Assembly (NCBI GenBank): GCA_030812955.1
Contig: JAUSTR010000001.1
Coordinates: 558,001-622,000 of the forward strand
Reading direction: 5' to 3'
Length of the DNA stretch: 64,000 nucleotides
Origin: Bacillus alveayuensis
Lineage (GTDB): Bacteria > Bacillota > Bacilli > Bacillales > Aeribacillaceae
Shown here: positions 8,530 to 18,329 of the stretch, in pieces
Layout: every line of letters starts with the position of its first letter
Numbering within the stretch: the first letter of the stretch is position 1
Notes under the pieces: generated by a model
What the model saw: the letters and a program-made list of their open reading frames with translations, nothing else
Told to the model about the DNA's origin: nothing
Databases searched by the model: none
Translations under genes and position numbers: made by a program

Positions 8530-10307
8530 GAATATGGAGAAGCGTTGTAGGGAAGCTATGGCTCACCATATTGCTTCTCGTTTCTTTTGTATTGTTTATT
8601 TTAACCCTATTATTAATGGAATTTATGGCAAACTATCATATCGATGATGCTAAAAAAGAGCTGACAACGTTAGCGAATAAGATTGCGGTAATATTAGAAA
8701 ACCACAATGATGAACGAATAGCCCATTCCATTACAGCTGATCTATCTGATGATCAAACAACAATATTAATTGTTGAAGATGAAAAACATTATTGGGAATC
8801 TTCAAAAAAAGGTTCACTCGTACCTAAATTTTCAGTTTCTGATATTTTTGAAGATGAAAAGCTATCTGATGCATTTTACAATCATGAAGAAATTAGTTTA
8901 GTGAAAAGCCATCCATTAAATACGCCAGATGAAAACAATGAACAAGAAATGATTATTGTTGGAATCCCATACAAAGCGGATGGAAAGTATGGCTCTGTTT
9001 TTGTCACACGATCCCTTTTAGCGATCAATCAAACGATCAAACAAACAACGAAATACATTTTGCTAGCTGCAGGAATTGCCATTGTTTTAACAACTGTTTT
9101 TGCTTTCTTCTTATCAACTCGAATTACGTATCCACTGCGGAAAATGCGTGAAGTGGCGATGGAACTTGCAAAAGGAAAATTTCATACGAAAGTGCCAAAG
9201 CTGACTCATGATGAAATTGGAGAATTAGCGGTTGCATTTAACCAAATGGGAAAGCAGGTGCAATTTCATATTAATGCACTGCGCCAAGAAAAAGAGCAAT
9301 TGTCAAATATTTTAAGCAGTATGGCAGATGGTGTGATCACGTTAAATATTGATGGGACGATTCTTGTTACTAATCCCCCGGCGGAACGATTTTTACAAGC
9401 ATGGTATTACGATCAAGGAATGAATGTCGAAAAAGGGGAAGAGCTGCCTCCAATGGTGCGTGAGCTTTTTCAACAAGTCGTTTCAACACAACGTGAACAA
9501 GTGATTGAAATTCAGCTGCAAGGGCGAACATGGGTTGTCATTATGAGTCCTTTAAACAATCATTCAAGTGTAAGAGGTGCTGTTGTCGTTCTTCGAGATA
9601 TGACAGAAGAAAGACGTTTAGACAAATTGCGGAAAGATTTTATTGCAAATGTATCTCATGAATTAAGGACACCGATTTCAATGTTACAAGGATATAGTGA
9701 AGCAATATTAGATGATATTGCAACGAGTGATGAAGAAAGAAAGGAAATTGTTCAAGTTATTTATGATGAATCGCTTCGTATGGGACGGCTTGTTAATGAT
9801 TTATTAGATTTGGCAAGAATGGAAGCAGGGCATATTTCCTTAGGGGTTGAGAGCATTGAACTGCATCCTTTTATTGAAAAGGTGATGCGGAAATTTCAAA
9901 AGCCAGCAAAAGAAAAAAATGTTGAACTACATACAGAATGGCTAAATGAAGTAAAAGAAGCCGTTTTTGATCCAGACCGTATCGAACAAGTATTGACGAA
10001 TTTAATTGATAATGCCATTAGACATACGAATGCAGGAGGATTTGTCAAATTATCGATTCAAAAAGCGAAAAATGGCTTAAAATTAGATGTTCAAGACAGT
10101 GGAAGCGGTATTAGTGAGGAAGATTTACCTTTTGTTTTTGAGCGCTTTTATAAAGCGGATAAAGCACGGACTAGAGGAAGATCCGGTACAGGATTAGGAC
10201 TTGCCATTGCCAAACATATTGTGGATGCACACAATGGCTCGATCCGCGTTCATAGTAAAGTAAATGAAGGAACGACATTTAGCATTTATTTGCCTCAAAA
10301 ATCATAA
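8526..10307 (+). CDS. resE: Sensor histidine kinase ResE
   Basis: This is a 593-aa membrane sensor kinase paired with ResD. Domains in order are a TM segment (about 10-34), an extracytoplasmic domain (35-170), TM2 (about 173-197), HAMP (about 198-250), PAS (about 260-365), HisKA with phospho-accepting His378 in NVSHELRTP, and HATPase with N and G boxes ([18 protein letters not shown]). It responds to the redox state of the respiratory chain. The start overlaps the resD stop by 4 bp. In B. subtilis sigX-rsiX follow; here a cobalamin adenosyltransferase follows. Confidence 0.95.
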   Translation: MRIWRSVVGKLWLTILLLVSFVLFILTLLLMEFMANYHIDDAKKELTTLANKIAVILENHNDERIAHSITADLSDDQTTILIVEDEKHYWESSKKGSLVPKFSVSDIFEDEKLSDAFYNHEEISLVKSHPLNTPDENNEQEMIIVGIPYKADGKYGSVFVTRSLLAINQTIKQTTKYILLAAGIAIVLTTVFAFFLSTRITYPLRKMREVAMELAKGKFHTKVPKLTHDEIGELAVAFNQMGKQVQFHINALRQEKEQLSNILSSMADGVITLNIDGTILVTNPPAERFLQAWYYDQGMNVEKGEELPPMVRELFQQVVSTQREQVIEIQLQGRTWVVIMSPLNNHSSVRGAVVVLRDMTEERRLDKLRKDFIANVSHELRTPISMLQGYSEAILDDIATSDEERKEIVQVIYDESLRMGRLVNDLLDLARMEAGHISLGVESIELHPFIEKVMRKFQKPAKEKNVELHTEWLNEVKEAVFDPDRIEQVLTNLIDNAIRHTNAGGFVKLSIQKAKNGLKLDVQDSGSGISEEDLPFVFERFYKADKARTRGRSGTGLGLAIAKHIVDAHNGSIRVHSKVNEGTTFSIYLPQKS

Positions 10308-10408
10308 ATTTATATTAAGTTTATTGCTTTTTGAAAAGACGGTGTTAGGCAAATGAAATATTTTGTACAATGTAAAAAAGAATAGTTTTATGATAGGAGG
10401 AAACTGTC

Positions 10409-10984
10409 TTGAACTTGTATACAAGAAGCGGCGATAAAGGAAAGACAAGCATCATTGGTGGTAGAGTTGATAAAGACGATTTGCGAGTGCAAGCATATGG
10501 AACAATAGATGAAGTAAATGCCTTTATTGGACAAGCTATGACGAAGTTAACTGGAAAGGACTTTCAAGATATTTATCTTGAGCTTGAAAAAATTCAACAT
10601 GAGCTTTTTGATTGTGGCAGCGACTTAGCGGTCGTATACGAAAAGCAAAAAGGGGAGTTTAAAACAACAGAGGAGATGGTCCTCTTTTTAGAAGAGCGAA
10701 TCGACCAATATGTTAAGGAAGCTCCGCCGTTACAACGATTTATATTACCGGGTGGTACAGAGGCCGCTAGTTTGATTCATATTGCTCGCACAATTGCCAG
10801 AAGAGCAGAACGTTTAATCGTATCACTGCAGAAAGAAGCTAAAATTCATGAAGTAGTCTTAAAGTATATGAATCGTTTGTCTGACTATTTATTTGCTGTT
10901 GCAAGAGTGATTAATTTTCGTTCAGGAAAAAAAGATATTGAATATGAAAGAAGTGCAATTGTCTTTCGATCAAAAAATCAATAA
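10409..10984 (+). CDS. ATP:cob(I)alamin adenosyltransferase, PduO type
   Basis: This 191-aa protein transfers the adenosyl group of ATP to reduced cobalamin, making coenzyme B12. The N-terminal PduO signature YTRSGDKGKTSIIGG (residues 4-18) is intact, as is the ATP and cobalamin-site motif RTIARRAER in the last third. The family forms a trimer of five-helix bundles. The start is TTG at 10409, placed by a strong AGGAGG site just upstream. It is apparently a single-gene unit followed by a strong terminator. It resembles B. subtilis YvqK, which is located elsewhere in that genome. Confidence 0.9.
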   Translation: MNLYTRSGDKGKTSIIGGRVDKDDLRVQAYGTIDEVNAFIGQAMTKLTGKDFQDIYLELEKIQHELFDCGSDLAVVYEKQKGEFKTTEEMVLFLEERIDQYVKEAPPLQRFILPGGTEAASLIHIARTIARRAERLIVSLQKEAKIHEVVLKYMNRLSDYLFAVARVINFRSGKKDIEYERSAIVFRSKNQ

Positions 10985-11063
10985 GTCTTAAAGAGAGACG
11001 ATTTTACCGAGAAATCTCCCACCTCTAAACAAAGAATGTAGGATAGGACTAAGTGAAAGCTCA

Positions 11064-11098
11064 ACAGAAAAAGGAAGCTCGCCTTTTTCTGTTTTTTT
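11064..11098 (+). terminator. Terminator after the cobalamin adenosyltransferase gene
   Basis: ACAGAAAAAGG (11064-11074) pairs perfectly with CCTTTTTCTGT (11082-11092) around loop AAGCTCG, followed by a run of T. Confidence 0.85.
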
Positions 11099-11101
11099 TG
11101 T

Positions 11102-11208
11102 AGGCTGTGGTCTTAAACTTTGTTGTTTTTCGAATGTCCATGAAGCGAACAAAACATGTGGTTGGACAAATTATTTTTATCTGACAATCGACCTTATAGA
11201 AAAGAGCT
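11102..11208 (+). repeat. Dispersed hairpin element, copy B (internally deleted)
   Basis: The left end AGGCTGTGGTCTTAAACTTT, the CGAATGTCCATGAAGCGAAC block and GGTTGGACAAAT match the left half of the full elements. From within the large hairpin it jumps to a right end TTATAGAAAAGAGCTT. It is more decayed than the other copies. It lies in a 325-bp gap with the terminator before it. Confidence 0.6.
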
Positions 11209-11309
11209 TTTATGTATGAAATGGAAATCGATGAAATACACTATTGATATCTATATTATGTACAAGCATCGCGCAAGGTGAAGTTGTCATATTGGATAGG
11301 AGGAAAAAC

Positions 11310-11993
11310 ATGATCATTGATCTATTAAAAAGAGTAAGGATTGACCTCATAATGGGTCTTTGTATAGGACTTATTTTTCTAGGAGGTTTACATACAAATG
11401 CAAAAATGAATATTCAAGAGCAAACAAAAGATTGGGTTAAGCCAGTAGAGGGAATTTTATCTGATAAATTTGGGACAAGAAATGGAAAACATAAAGGAAT
11501 TGATATTGCAGCGAAAGAAGGTGAAAAGGTAAAATCTGTAGATAATGGAAATGTAAAAAAATCTTATTTTTCTCATTCCTATGGACATGTCATTTTTATT
11601 GAACATCCATCTGGAATTGAAACCGTTTATGCTCATTTACGTGAACGTCATGTTCAAGAAGGAGAAAAAGTAAAAAAGGGACAAGTAATTGGTATTGTTG
11701 GAAGTACTGGAATGTCAACGGGCACCCATCTTCATTTCGAAGCTCATCAGGGGAATTGGACGGTTGATAAACAAAATGCATTTGATCCGCTTTTAGCGTT
11801 TTCAATCAAGGACTATACGGATGAAAAAGAAATAGAAGTTTCAAACAAAGTAGAAGTTGTCACAGTTAAAAAAGGAGATACATTGTGGGGAATTTCTCAA
11901 AAATATCACGTTTCTGTTGAGTTGATTAAAAAGTGGAATCAGCTTCAATCAGATTTCATCTATCCTAATCAAGAGCTTGTGCTTCATTCGTAA
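11310..11993 (+). CDS. M23-family peptidoglycan endopeptidase with LysM domain
   Basis: This 227-aa exported cell-wall enzyme has an N-terminal hydrophobic segment (about 11-28) serving as signal or anchor. A LytM-type M23 domain (about 45-155) carries the zinc ligands in KHKGIDIA and GTHLHFEA. A C-terminal LysM domain (about 180-226, VKKGDTLWGISQKYHVS) binds peptidoglycan. M23 enzymes cut peptide cross-bridges. The start is ATG at 11310 because of AGGAGG just upstream; a 22-codon in-frame extension lacks such a site. It may be a sporulation or cell-separation hydrolase, but the sequence does not say which. Confidence 0.85.
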   Translation: MIIDLLKRVRIDLIMGLCIGLIFLGGLHTNAKMNIQEQTKDWVKPVEGILSDKFGTRNGKHKGIDIAAKEGEKVKSVDNGNVKKSYFSHSYGHVIFIEHPSGIETVYAHLRERHVQEGEKVKKGQVIGIVGSTGMSTGTHLHFEAHQGNWTVDKQNAFDPLLAFSIKDYTDEKEIEVSNKVEVVTVKKGDTLWGISQKYHVSVELIKKWNQLQSDFIYPNQELVLHS

Positions 11994-12027
11994 AGCCAGA
12001 CCGTTTTCATTTGGCCTGGCTTTTTAA
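11994..12027 (+). terminator. Terminator of the M23 gene, facing serA
   Basis: AGCCAG (11994-11999) pairs with CTGGCT (12016-12021), extended by CC/GG past one mismatch, then a T run. It lies between two convergent genes and may serve both strands. Confidence 0.65.
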
Positions 12028-12031
12028 AAAA

Positions 12032-13603
12032 TTATAGATGAATATTGCGAACAAAAACGATATCATCCATTGTTAATAAATCATCAATTAATGCTTGTTC
12101 AAGGGGCTTATCTAAAGAAAGCATCATTATCGCTTCTCCACCTGCTTCTTTTCGACCAACTTGCATCGTAGCAATATTGATTTGATGTTCGCCTAATTTA
12201 TTTCCAACACGCCCGATCACACCTGGTTTATCAATATGTTGAATATATAACAGTTCGCCAGTAGGGTAAAAATCAATGTCATATCCATTTATTTCAATAA
12301 TTCTTTCACCGTAGTGAGGAATATAAGTAGCTTTTACACGAAATGAACTGCTTTCCCCATCAACCAAGATGCTAATACAATTTTCATAACCTGAGCGGTT
12401 TGTCGCAATTTTTTCACTATAGTTAATGCCTCGTTCACCAGCAATAATACCAGCATTGACTTCATTGACGGTAGAGGCAATCCGTTCACTTAAAAAGCCA
12501 GATAAAAAGCTTTTTGTAATAAAGGATGTTTCAAGCTCACTAACGGACCCTTCATACACAATTTCAATATCAGAAACAGGTTCTTTCATACATTGAGAAG
12601 CTAATTTGCCAATTTTTTTGGCCATTTTATAAAACGGTTGAATTTTTTCATAAACTTCTTTCGTTAATGTCGGTAAATTAATAGAAGAAGATACTGGTTT
12701 TCCATTTAAGAACTTTAACACTTCTTCTGCAACTTGTGATGCCACGCTTAGCTGCGCTTCTTTTGTTGAAGCTCCAAGGTGTGGTGTAACAATCACTTGA
12801 TCATATGTAAGAAGTTTATTATTTTTTGGAGGTTCCACCTCAAATACGTCTAATGCAACTCCTTTTACATGGCCATTTTCTAAATATTCCACTAACGCTT
12901 CTTCATCAATAATTCCACCGCGGGCACAATTTAATAAATAAACCCCTTGTTTCGTCTTTGCTAAATTGTCTCTTCCTAATAGTCCTTTCGTTTCTTTTGT
13001 TAATGGTGTATGAACAGTAATAATGTCCGCTTCTTGAAGGAGTTCATCTAACGTACAGCTGTTAACACCTATTTTTTTTGCTCGTTCTTTTGTTAAAAAT
13101 GGATCAAAAACGAGCACATTCATCCCAAAGGCTTTAGCACGCTTGGCAATTTCACTACCAATTCTGCCTAAACCAATAATTCCAAGCTGCTTGTTATAAA
13201 GCTCAGTTCCAAGATATTGAGAACGTTTCCATTCCCCTGATTTAACTGAAGCATTTGCTTGAGGTATATGTCTTAATAACGCCATCATCATCGCAAAGGT
13301 GTGTTCAGCTGTGGAAACTGTATTACCATTTGGAGCATTTATGACGACTACTCCATGCCTTGTGGCAGCTTCTACGTCAATATTATCAACACCAACACCT
13401 GCTCTTCCGATTATTTTTAAATTTGGCATTTGCTTAATTAAATCTTCCGTCACTTTTGTTGCACTGCGCACTAAAATGGCATCAAATACTGTTAAATCTT
13501 CTACTTCATCTACCTTTTTTTGAACAACTGTAATATCTTCTGATTCTAAAATTGGTGCTAATCCGACTGAACTAATGGAATCGGCAACTAGAACATGAAA
13601 CAT
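12032..13603 (-). CDS. serA: D-3-phosphoglycerate dehydrogenase SerA
   Basis: SerA oxidises 3-phosphoglycerate to 3-phosphohydroxypyruvate with NAD, the first step of serine synthesis. At 523 aa it is the long form. It has substrate- and NAD-binding domains (Rossmann motif [10 protein letters not shown] near residue 144), the [10 protein letters not shown] signature near 87, the catalytic Asp-Glu-His set ([10 protein letters not shown] near 282), an intervening domain, and a C-terminal ACT domain (about 450-523, [16 protein letters not shown]) that usually binds serine. It is transcribed alone on the minus strand, convergent with the M23 gene. Confidence 0.96.
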   Translation of the reverse strand: MFHVLVADSISSVGLAPILESEDITVVQKKVDEVEDLTVFDAILVRSATKVTEDLIKQMPNLKIIGRAGVGVDNIDVEAATRHGVVVINAPNGNTVSTAEHTFAMMMALLRHIPQANASVKSGEWKRSQYLGTELYNKQLGIIGLGRIGSEIAKRAKAFGMNVLVFDPFLTKERAKKIGVNSCTLDELLQEADIITVHTPLTKETKGLLGRDNLAKTKQGVYLLNCARGGIIDEEALVEYLENGHVKGVALDVFEVEPPKNNKLLTYDQVIVTPHLGASTKEAQLSVASQVAEEVLKFLNGKPVSSSINLPTLTKEVYEKIQPFYKMAKKIGKLASQCMKEPVSDIEIVYEGSVSELETSFITKSFLSGFLSERIASTVNEVNAGIIAGERGINYSEKIATNRSGYENCISILVDGESSSFRVKATYIPHYGERIIEINGYDIDFYPTGELLYIQHIDKPGVIGRVGNKLGEHQINIATMQVGRKEAGGEAIMMLSLDKPLEQALIDDLLTMDDIVFVRNIHL

Positions 13604-13653
13604 TTCTCAGGTCCCCCTAGTATGATGTAAATTTATAAATGAAATTTCTGATA

Positions 13654-13683
13654 ATTTTAACTTAACAATCTTGATTTTGTCAA
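13654..13683 (-). promoter_or_regulatory. Putative sigma-A promoter of serA
   Basis: On the minus strand TTGACA (13683-13678) is followed after 18 bp by TAAAAT (13659-13654), about 50 bp before the serA start. Confidence 0.5.
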
Positions 13684-13736
13684 GGTTTAAAACTTTACAG
13701 TATGAAAGCGTTTTCTGTATGTTAGTAATAAAGGTT

Positions 13737-13777
13737 TTTAAAAAAATGAGCTGTTTCATAAAAACTATGAAACAGCT
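13737..13777 (-). terminator. Terminator after ppa
   Basis: Read on the minus strand, AGCTGTTTCATA and TATGAAACAGCT form a perfect 12-bp stem, followed by CAT and a run of T. It lies 12 bp past the ppa stop codon. Confidence 0.85.
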
Positions 13778-13788
13778 AAAGTCATTGA

Positions 13789-14277
13789 TTATTTATTTTC
13801 ATTGTAACGAGCTATACATTCATCAATTAATTTAGCAGCAGCTTCAGGACCTTCCCAAGTGCCAATTTCTGTTTTCTTTCCTTGTAAGTCTTTATAGCGC
13901 TCGAAGAAGTGAGCAATCTCTTTTAATTTATGTTCTGGCAAATCTTCAATTGATTGAATTTCATCAAAGCGTGGATCTTCTACTGGTACACCAATTAACT
14001 TTTCGTCTTTTTCACCACTATCAACCATGTTTAAATATCCAATGACACGTGTATCGATAACGCATCCTGGGAAAGTAGGATTTGTGACTAATACAAGAAT
14101 GTCTAGGGGATCACCATCTAATGCAAGGGTCTTTTCTAAGTATCCATATTCAGCTGGGTAAAACATAGGTGAAAATAAAACGCGGTCTAGCTTAAATACG
14201 CCTTTTTCCTTATCAAACTCATATTTGTTTTGGCTGCCTGTTGGGATTTCGATAAATGCTTCTACAATTTTTGCCAT
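13789..14277 (-). CDS. ppa: Inorganic pyrophosphatase, family I
   Basis: This 162-aa cytosolic enzyme hydrolyses pyrophosphate to two phosphates, pulling biosynthetic reactions forward. The family I signature is clear: an early EIPTGSQNKYE, Tyr-rich FYPAEYGYLEKT, and the metal-binding DGDPLDILVL (residues about 54-63), with further Asp near VEDPRFDEI. Length and motifs exclude the manganese-dependent family II (PpaC) used by B. subtilis. The ATG is preceded by AAAGGAGGATAAGG on the minus strand. Confidence 0.95.
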   Translation of the reverse strand: MAKIVEAFIEIPTGSQNKYEFDKEKGVFKLDRVLFSPMFYPAEYGYLEKTLALDGDPLDILVLVTNPTFPGCVIDTRVIGYLNMVDSGEKDEKLIGVPVEDPRFDEIQSIEDLPEHKLKEIAHFFERYKDLQGKKTEIGTWEGPEAAAKLIDECIARYNENK

Positions 14278-14402
14278 GCCCTTATCCTCCTTTAAAGTAT
14301 GTATGCTCTATTATTATAGAGGATGTCCAGTTAATTGGCAATTGATGTTTCCGCCGAAAAAGAAAGCAATTGGTTAAAAGTTCAACATGTAATAAATAAT
14401 GT

Positions 14403-14428
14403 AAAAACCCCGAACGAGCGGGGTTTTT
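14403..14428 (-). terminator. Terminator, probably of fer, displaced by a repeat
   Basis: AAAAACCCCG (14403-14412) and CGGGGTTTTT (14419-14428) form a perfect 10-bp stem, loop AACGAG. It is nearly symmetrical, but the only gene running into it is fer on the minus strand. The hairpin element at 14434-14634 sits between fer and this terminator, as if inserted there. Confidence 0.75.
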
Positions 14429-14433
14429 ACTTA

Positions 14434-14634
14434 AGGCTCTTTTCTAACAGATTGTTAGTTTACTATACGATAGCTTTTCGACTGTCAAGCAAGCGAAACG
14501 CTTGCTATGTCACGCGTGTAGCGTGACGTGAACCGAACAAAAGTCGATGGTCGGACAAATCACATTTGTCCGACCACGTGCTTTGTTCGGTTCATAGACA
14601 GTCAAAAAGCAACAAAGCTTTATGAAAACAGCCT
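14434..14634 (-). repeat. Dispersed hairpin element, copy C (full length, type copy)
   Basis: This 201-bp element is bounded by AGGCTCTTTTCTAA and its imperfect inverse at the other end (TTTTCAT...AGCCT). Identical hexamers TACTTA flank it at 14428-14433 and 14635-14640, as expected of a target-site duplication. Inside are a GCAAGCG/CGCTTGC hairpin, a GTCACGC/GCGTGAC hairpin, and a large nested hairpin (TGAACCGAACAAA/TTTGTTCGGTTCA with inner GGTCGGACAAAT/ATTTGTCCGACC). An outer GACTGTC/GACAGTC stem closes it. No coding sequence is evident. It looks like a non-autonomous miniature element. Confidence 0.85.
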
Positions 14635-14644
14635 TACTTAATCG

Positions 14645-14917
<273 letters not shown>

Positions 14918-15169
14918 TCAACGAAACGACATGTGATAAACATTATGAGAACTTCAAAAGAATTTTTCATCTATTTGAAGATGATAGGAAAAACCTTATA
15001 CAACATATTGTAAAGAGTTAAAGTGAACATTTCAATAGAAAAAGTCTTCATGAGACTTGGTTACCTAAATACACTCGGTTTATTATATAGTTTGTCACCA
15101 TTTGCCGATCTAAATCTGATAAAATAAAAAACAGAATCGAATTGTGTCATCATTTGTAAGGTGATTACT

Positions 15170-16234
15170 GTGAATTTAAATTATTTGGAAGTGTTAGTAT
15201 TATATGCTATAAAAAAATTTCGAAAGGAACGTACGGTTTCTGCCGTATATCATTTGCTTAAAGGTAAAAAATCTTCGCAAACCATTCAAGATGCCGCCAT
15301 TTTTCGATTGACTTCCATGTTTGGTTTATATCCATCATTATCGCGTGAAAAATTCAACGAAAGCATAACTTTTTTACATAAACAGTCGTTAATTCAGCTA
15401 CATGAACAAGATCGATATAGCGTAACCGAATTAGGGGAACATTTTTTAACATCCCTTTTGCGAGAAAAACCTATTCCTAGCGAATTGGATGGATGGAGAT
15501 ATGTGGATGTAGGAAAAATATTTTGGAATCGCTTATCGCAATTCGTGCAAACTGTTTCTCATTTATCTTACAAGAGCTCGTCTTACATCCCTCTATCAGA
15601 AGAGATGCCGATCCTTTTGTTTGTCAAACAATATATTTTTTCATTATCGTTGTCAAAAGAGGAGCTTGCAAGAAAAACATATGATGAATTGAAAAGGTTA
15701 TGTTTGCGATTGGACGAGCGAAGGGCACAAATGATCGTTTATAAATTAACTGGGTATAACCGAATTGGCTTGACTAATTCGCAATTAAGTGAACATATGC
15801 AAGAAGATCCTTTTTATATTGATATATTGTTTTTATCATCGATCCATTCATTCTTGTCTACTATAAGAGAACGTCATGATGATTTTCCTATTTTCTTTGG
15901 ACTGATTAAAGACATGATCAAGCAGCATCCTTTAACATCATCAACGCTTGTTACGTACAATTACTTGAAGAGAGGTTATAGTGTTGAGAAGATTAGTGCG
16001 ATAAGAAAGCTAAAGAAAAGCACAATTGAAGACCATATCGTTGAAATAGCATTAAATATTCCATCCTTTAACCTATCAAATTATGTAAAAGATCAAGATA
16101 TCAACCTTATTCTTGGGAAAATAGAGGAATTAAACACAACAAAATTAAAAACGATAAAGGAAAGTTTGCATCATCAATACAGCTATTTTCAAATCCGCCT
16201 TGCTATTGCGATGGCATGGAGGAACAAAAGATGA
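15170..16234 (+). CDS. ypbB: YpbB, helix-turn-helix protein upstream of recQ
   Basis: This 354-aa protein lies directly before the RecQ-family helicase. The C-terminal segment (about 270-305, [26 protein letters not shown]) matches the helix-turn-helix domain often found attached to or near RecQ helicases. The rest has no motif I can name. The preferred start is GTG at 15170 because AAGGTGA ends 5 nt upstream; a second GTG at 15161 lies within that site. The stop overlaps the recQ start (ATGA), so the two are translationally coupled. A role in helicase function is inferred from this coupling only. Confidence 0.88.
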   Translation: MNLNYLEVLVLYAIKKFRKERTVSAVYHLLKGKKSSQTIQDAAIFRLTSMFGLYPSLSREKFNESITFLHKQSLIQLHEQDRYSVTELGEHFLTSLLREKPIPSELDGWRYVDVGKIFWNRLSQFVQTVSHLSYKSSSYIPLSEEMPILLFVKQYIFSLSLSKEELARKTYDELKRLCLRLDERRAQMIVYKLTGYNRIGLTNSQLSEHMQEDPFYIDILFLSSIHSFLSTIRERHDDFPIFFGLIKDMIKQHPLTSSTLVTYNYLKRGYSVEKISAIRKLKKSTIEDHIVEIALNIPSFNLSNYVKDQDINLILGKIEELNTTKLKTIKESLHHQYSYFQIRLAIAMAWRNKR

Positions 16235-17715
16235 AAAAATTGGAGTTCGTGCTTAAGCAGAAATTTGGCATTTTTTCTTTTCGCCAAGGTCAAAAAGAAA
16301 TCATTGAAGACATTCTCCGAAAAAAAGATGTTATCGGATTATTGCCAACAGGAGGAGGAAAATCATTATGCTATCAACTTCCGGGCTATTTCCTTGAAGG
16401 AATGGTTCTCATCGTTTCTCCCCTATTGTCTTTAATGCAAGATCAAGTGCAGCAAATGAAAATGCGCGGAGAAAAACGGGTAGTTGCACTTAATAGCATG
16501 CAATCTCCTGATGAGCGGGAATTAGCCTTAAGAAATTTGTCCAGCTATAAGTTTGTGTTTGTTTCACCAGAAATTATTCACACGAAATGGGTAATCCAAC
16601 ACCTAAAGAATGTCAATATTTCTTTATTTGTCGTCGACGAAGCTCATTGTATTTCTCAATGGGGACATGATTTTCGACCCGACTATTCCAGGTTAGGTGA
16701 AATGAAAAAACGTTTAGGGAATCCGACATGTCTAGCCTTAACCGCAACGGCAACAAATGATGTGTTAAAAGATATTGCTACAAGCCTCTCTTTACAAAAT
16801 CCGAGCTACCATATTTATTCAATGAATCGAAAAAATGTAGCCATTGTCGTTGAATCGTTTCACCATCATGAAGAGAAAATGGATCGATTATATGAGCTAA
16901 TGTCAACGTTAGAAGGTCCTGGCATCGTTTATTGTGCTAGTAGAGCTTGGACTGAAAAACTATCGTCATTTTTGAAATTTAAAGGGTTTAAAAATGTCGC
17001 CTACTATCATGGCGGAATGAACAAAGAAGATAGAATGTTAATTCAACAACAATTCGTCTATGATGAGTTAACGTATATGATTGCGACGAATGCATTCGGC
17101 ATGGGGATCAATAAACCGAATATACGATTTGTCATTCATTTTCATATTCCTTCGCAAATAGAAGCATATGTTCAAGAGATTGGCCGAGCGGGCAGGGATG
17201 GGAAACCAAGTATTGCCATTACATTATGGGAAAAAGGTGATGAAGAAATTCAAAAAACGTTAATTGAATCTGAATTTCCACCACCATCCGTGATCCAAAA
17301 CGTTGTCGAATTCATATGTAACAAGGAAGACAAGCAATATACGTTAACAGAAGAGGAGTGGATAAAGCTAGGGTTAACGGAAACACAATGGCGCCTCATC
17401 CAACATTTGCTCGATCAAGTACATGAAATGAATGAAAAAGACCTCGTGACATTTTTAAGCCAAAAAATGAAAGAACGAATGATGTTTAAGCATGAAAAGT
17501 TAGAGCAGTTATTGATTTGGTTAAACGAAAAAGAGTGCAGACGGCGTTCTTTGTTGCAATACTTTTCTGAATCTCTGACAGATGATAATAAACCTTGCTG
17601 TGATTTATGCGGGGTGGATGTCCATTCTTTTAAGCAAAAAGAACATGTAAATGAGAAACAAAAGATGGTGCCTTGGTTGAAGGAGCTAAAAAGGATGTTT
17701 CGACAAAGCGAGTGA
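16231..17715 (+). CDS. recQ: ATP-dependent DNA helicase, RecQ family (RecS type)
   Basis: This 494-aa 3'-5' helicase has motif [16 protein letters not shown], motif [19 protein letters not shown] and motif [13 protein letters not shown] four-cysteine zinc region follows ([10 protein letters not shown], then CCDLCG near 455). No HRDC domain is present, matching the short B. subtilis RecS (YpbC). The start is ATG at 16231: GGAGGA lies 7 nt upstream, whereas the ATG at 16216 would place that site inside the gene. It is in the ypbB-recQ-ypbD-ypbE operon. Confidence 0.93.
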   Translation: MKKLEFVLKQKFGIFSFRQGQKEIIEDILRKKDVIGLLPTGGGKSLCYQLPGYFLEGMVLIVSPLLSLMQDQVQQMKMRGEKRVVALNSMQSPDERELALRNLSSYKFVFVSPEIIHTKWVIQHLKNVNISLFVVDEAHCISQWGHDFRPDYSRLGEMKKRLGNPTCLALTATATNDVLKDIATSLSLQNPSYHIYSMNRKNVAIVVESFHHHEEKMDRLYELMSTLEGPGIVYCASRAWTEKLSSFLKFKGFKNVAYYHGGMNKEDRMLIQQQFVYDELTYMIATNAFGMGINKPNIRFVIHFHIPSQIEAYVQEIGRAGRDGKPSIAITLWEKGDEEIQKTLIESEFPPPSVIQNVVEFICNKEDKQYTLTEEEWIKLGLTETQWRLIQHLLDQVHEMNEKDLVTFLSQKMKERMMFKHEKLEQLLIWLNEKECRRRSLLQYFSESLTDDNKPCCDLCGVDVHSFKQKEHVNEKQKMVPWLKELKRMFRQSE

Positions 17716-18329
17716 TCAAATTGTTTCAAAATCAACAGGAACTTGTCAAACAACTAACGGAAAAAGAATTATTGCTTCATCTATTTTTAACACAAGTCCT
17801 TTGCTTGATCATATCAATGATTTTAGCCTATTTTTTGTTCGATGATCTCTCATCTTTTCTTTCAATATGGGAGTTGGATTGGCAAGAAATTCTTTTGTTT
17901 GGCGGACTAACGGCTTTATTGATTATTTTAGTTGACTTTTGGATGATGAAGATTTTTCCATTTGAATGGCTTGACGATGGGGGAATCAATGAAAGGATTT
18001 TTCAAAAACGTACAATACCAGAAATTTTTGTTTTGACATTTCTGATTTCCTTTTCGGAGGAGCTTCTATTTCGCGGGGTACTGCAAACACATTTTGGCAT
18101 CGTTATATCGAGCATCATTTTTGCCATTTTACACTTCCGTTATTTATCGAAATGGCTTTTGTTGATTATGGTCACGGCCATTAGTTTCATTCTCGGTTTC
18201 GTTTATGAATGGACTGGGAATTTATGGACGACTATTTTTAGTCATTTTTTGATTGATTTTGTATTGGCTCTTTACATTCGTTTTCAATATATTTTCTCGA
18301 CTAAAAAAGGCGGAGGGAGCGATCAATAA
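17712..18329 (+). CDS. ypbD: CPBP-family intramembrane protease YpbD
   Basis: This membrane protein (205 aa from this start) has the CAAX-processing/bacteriocin-protection (Abi) fold. Hallmarks are EELLFRG (glutamates plus Arg), FAILHF and FSHFLID with catalytic-type histidines in later helices. Such proteases are thought to cut within or near the membrane; the substrate is unknown. The start is uncertain: GTG at 17712 overlaps the recQ stop, TTG at 17721 is close behind, and a TTG at 17673 would add 13 residues. It ends 1 bp into ypbE. Confidence 0.85.
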   Translation: MIKLFQNQQELVKQLTEKELLLHLFLTQVLCLIISMILAYFLFDDLSSFLSIWELDWQEILLFGGLTALLIILVDFWMMKIFPFEWLDDGGINERIFQKRTIPEIFVLTFLISFSEELLFRGVLQTHFGIVISSIIFAILHFRYLSKWLLLIMVTAISFILGFVYEWTGNLWTTIFSHFLIDFVLALYIRFQYIFSTKKGGGSDQ

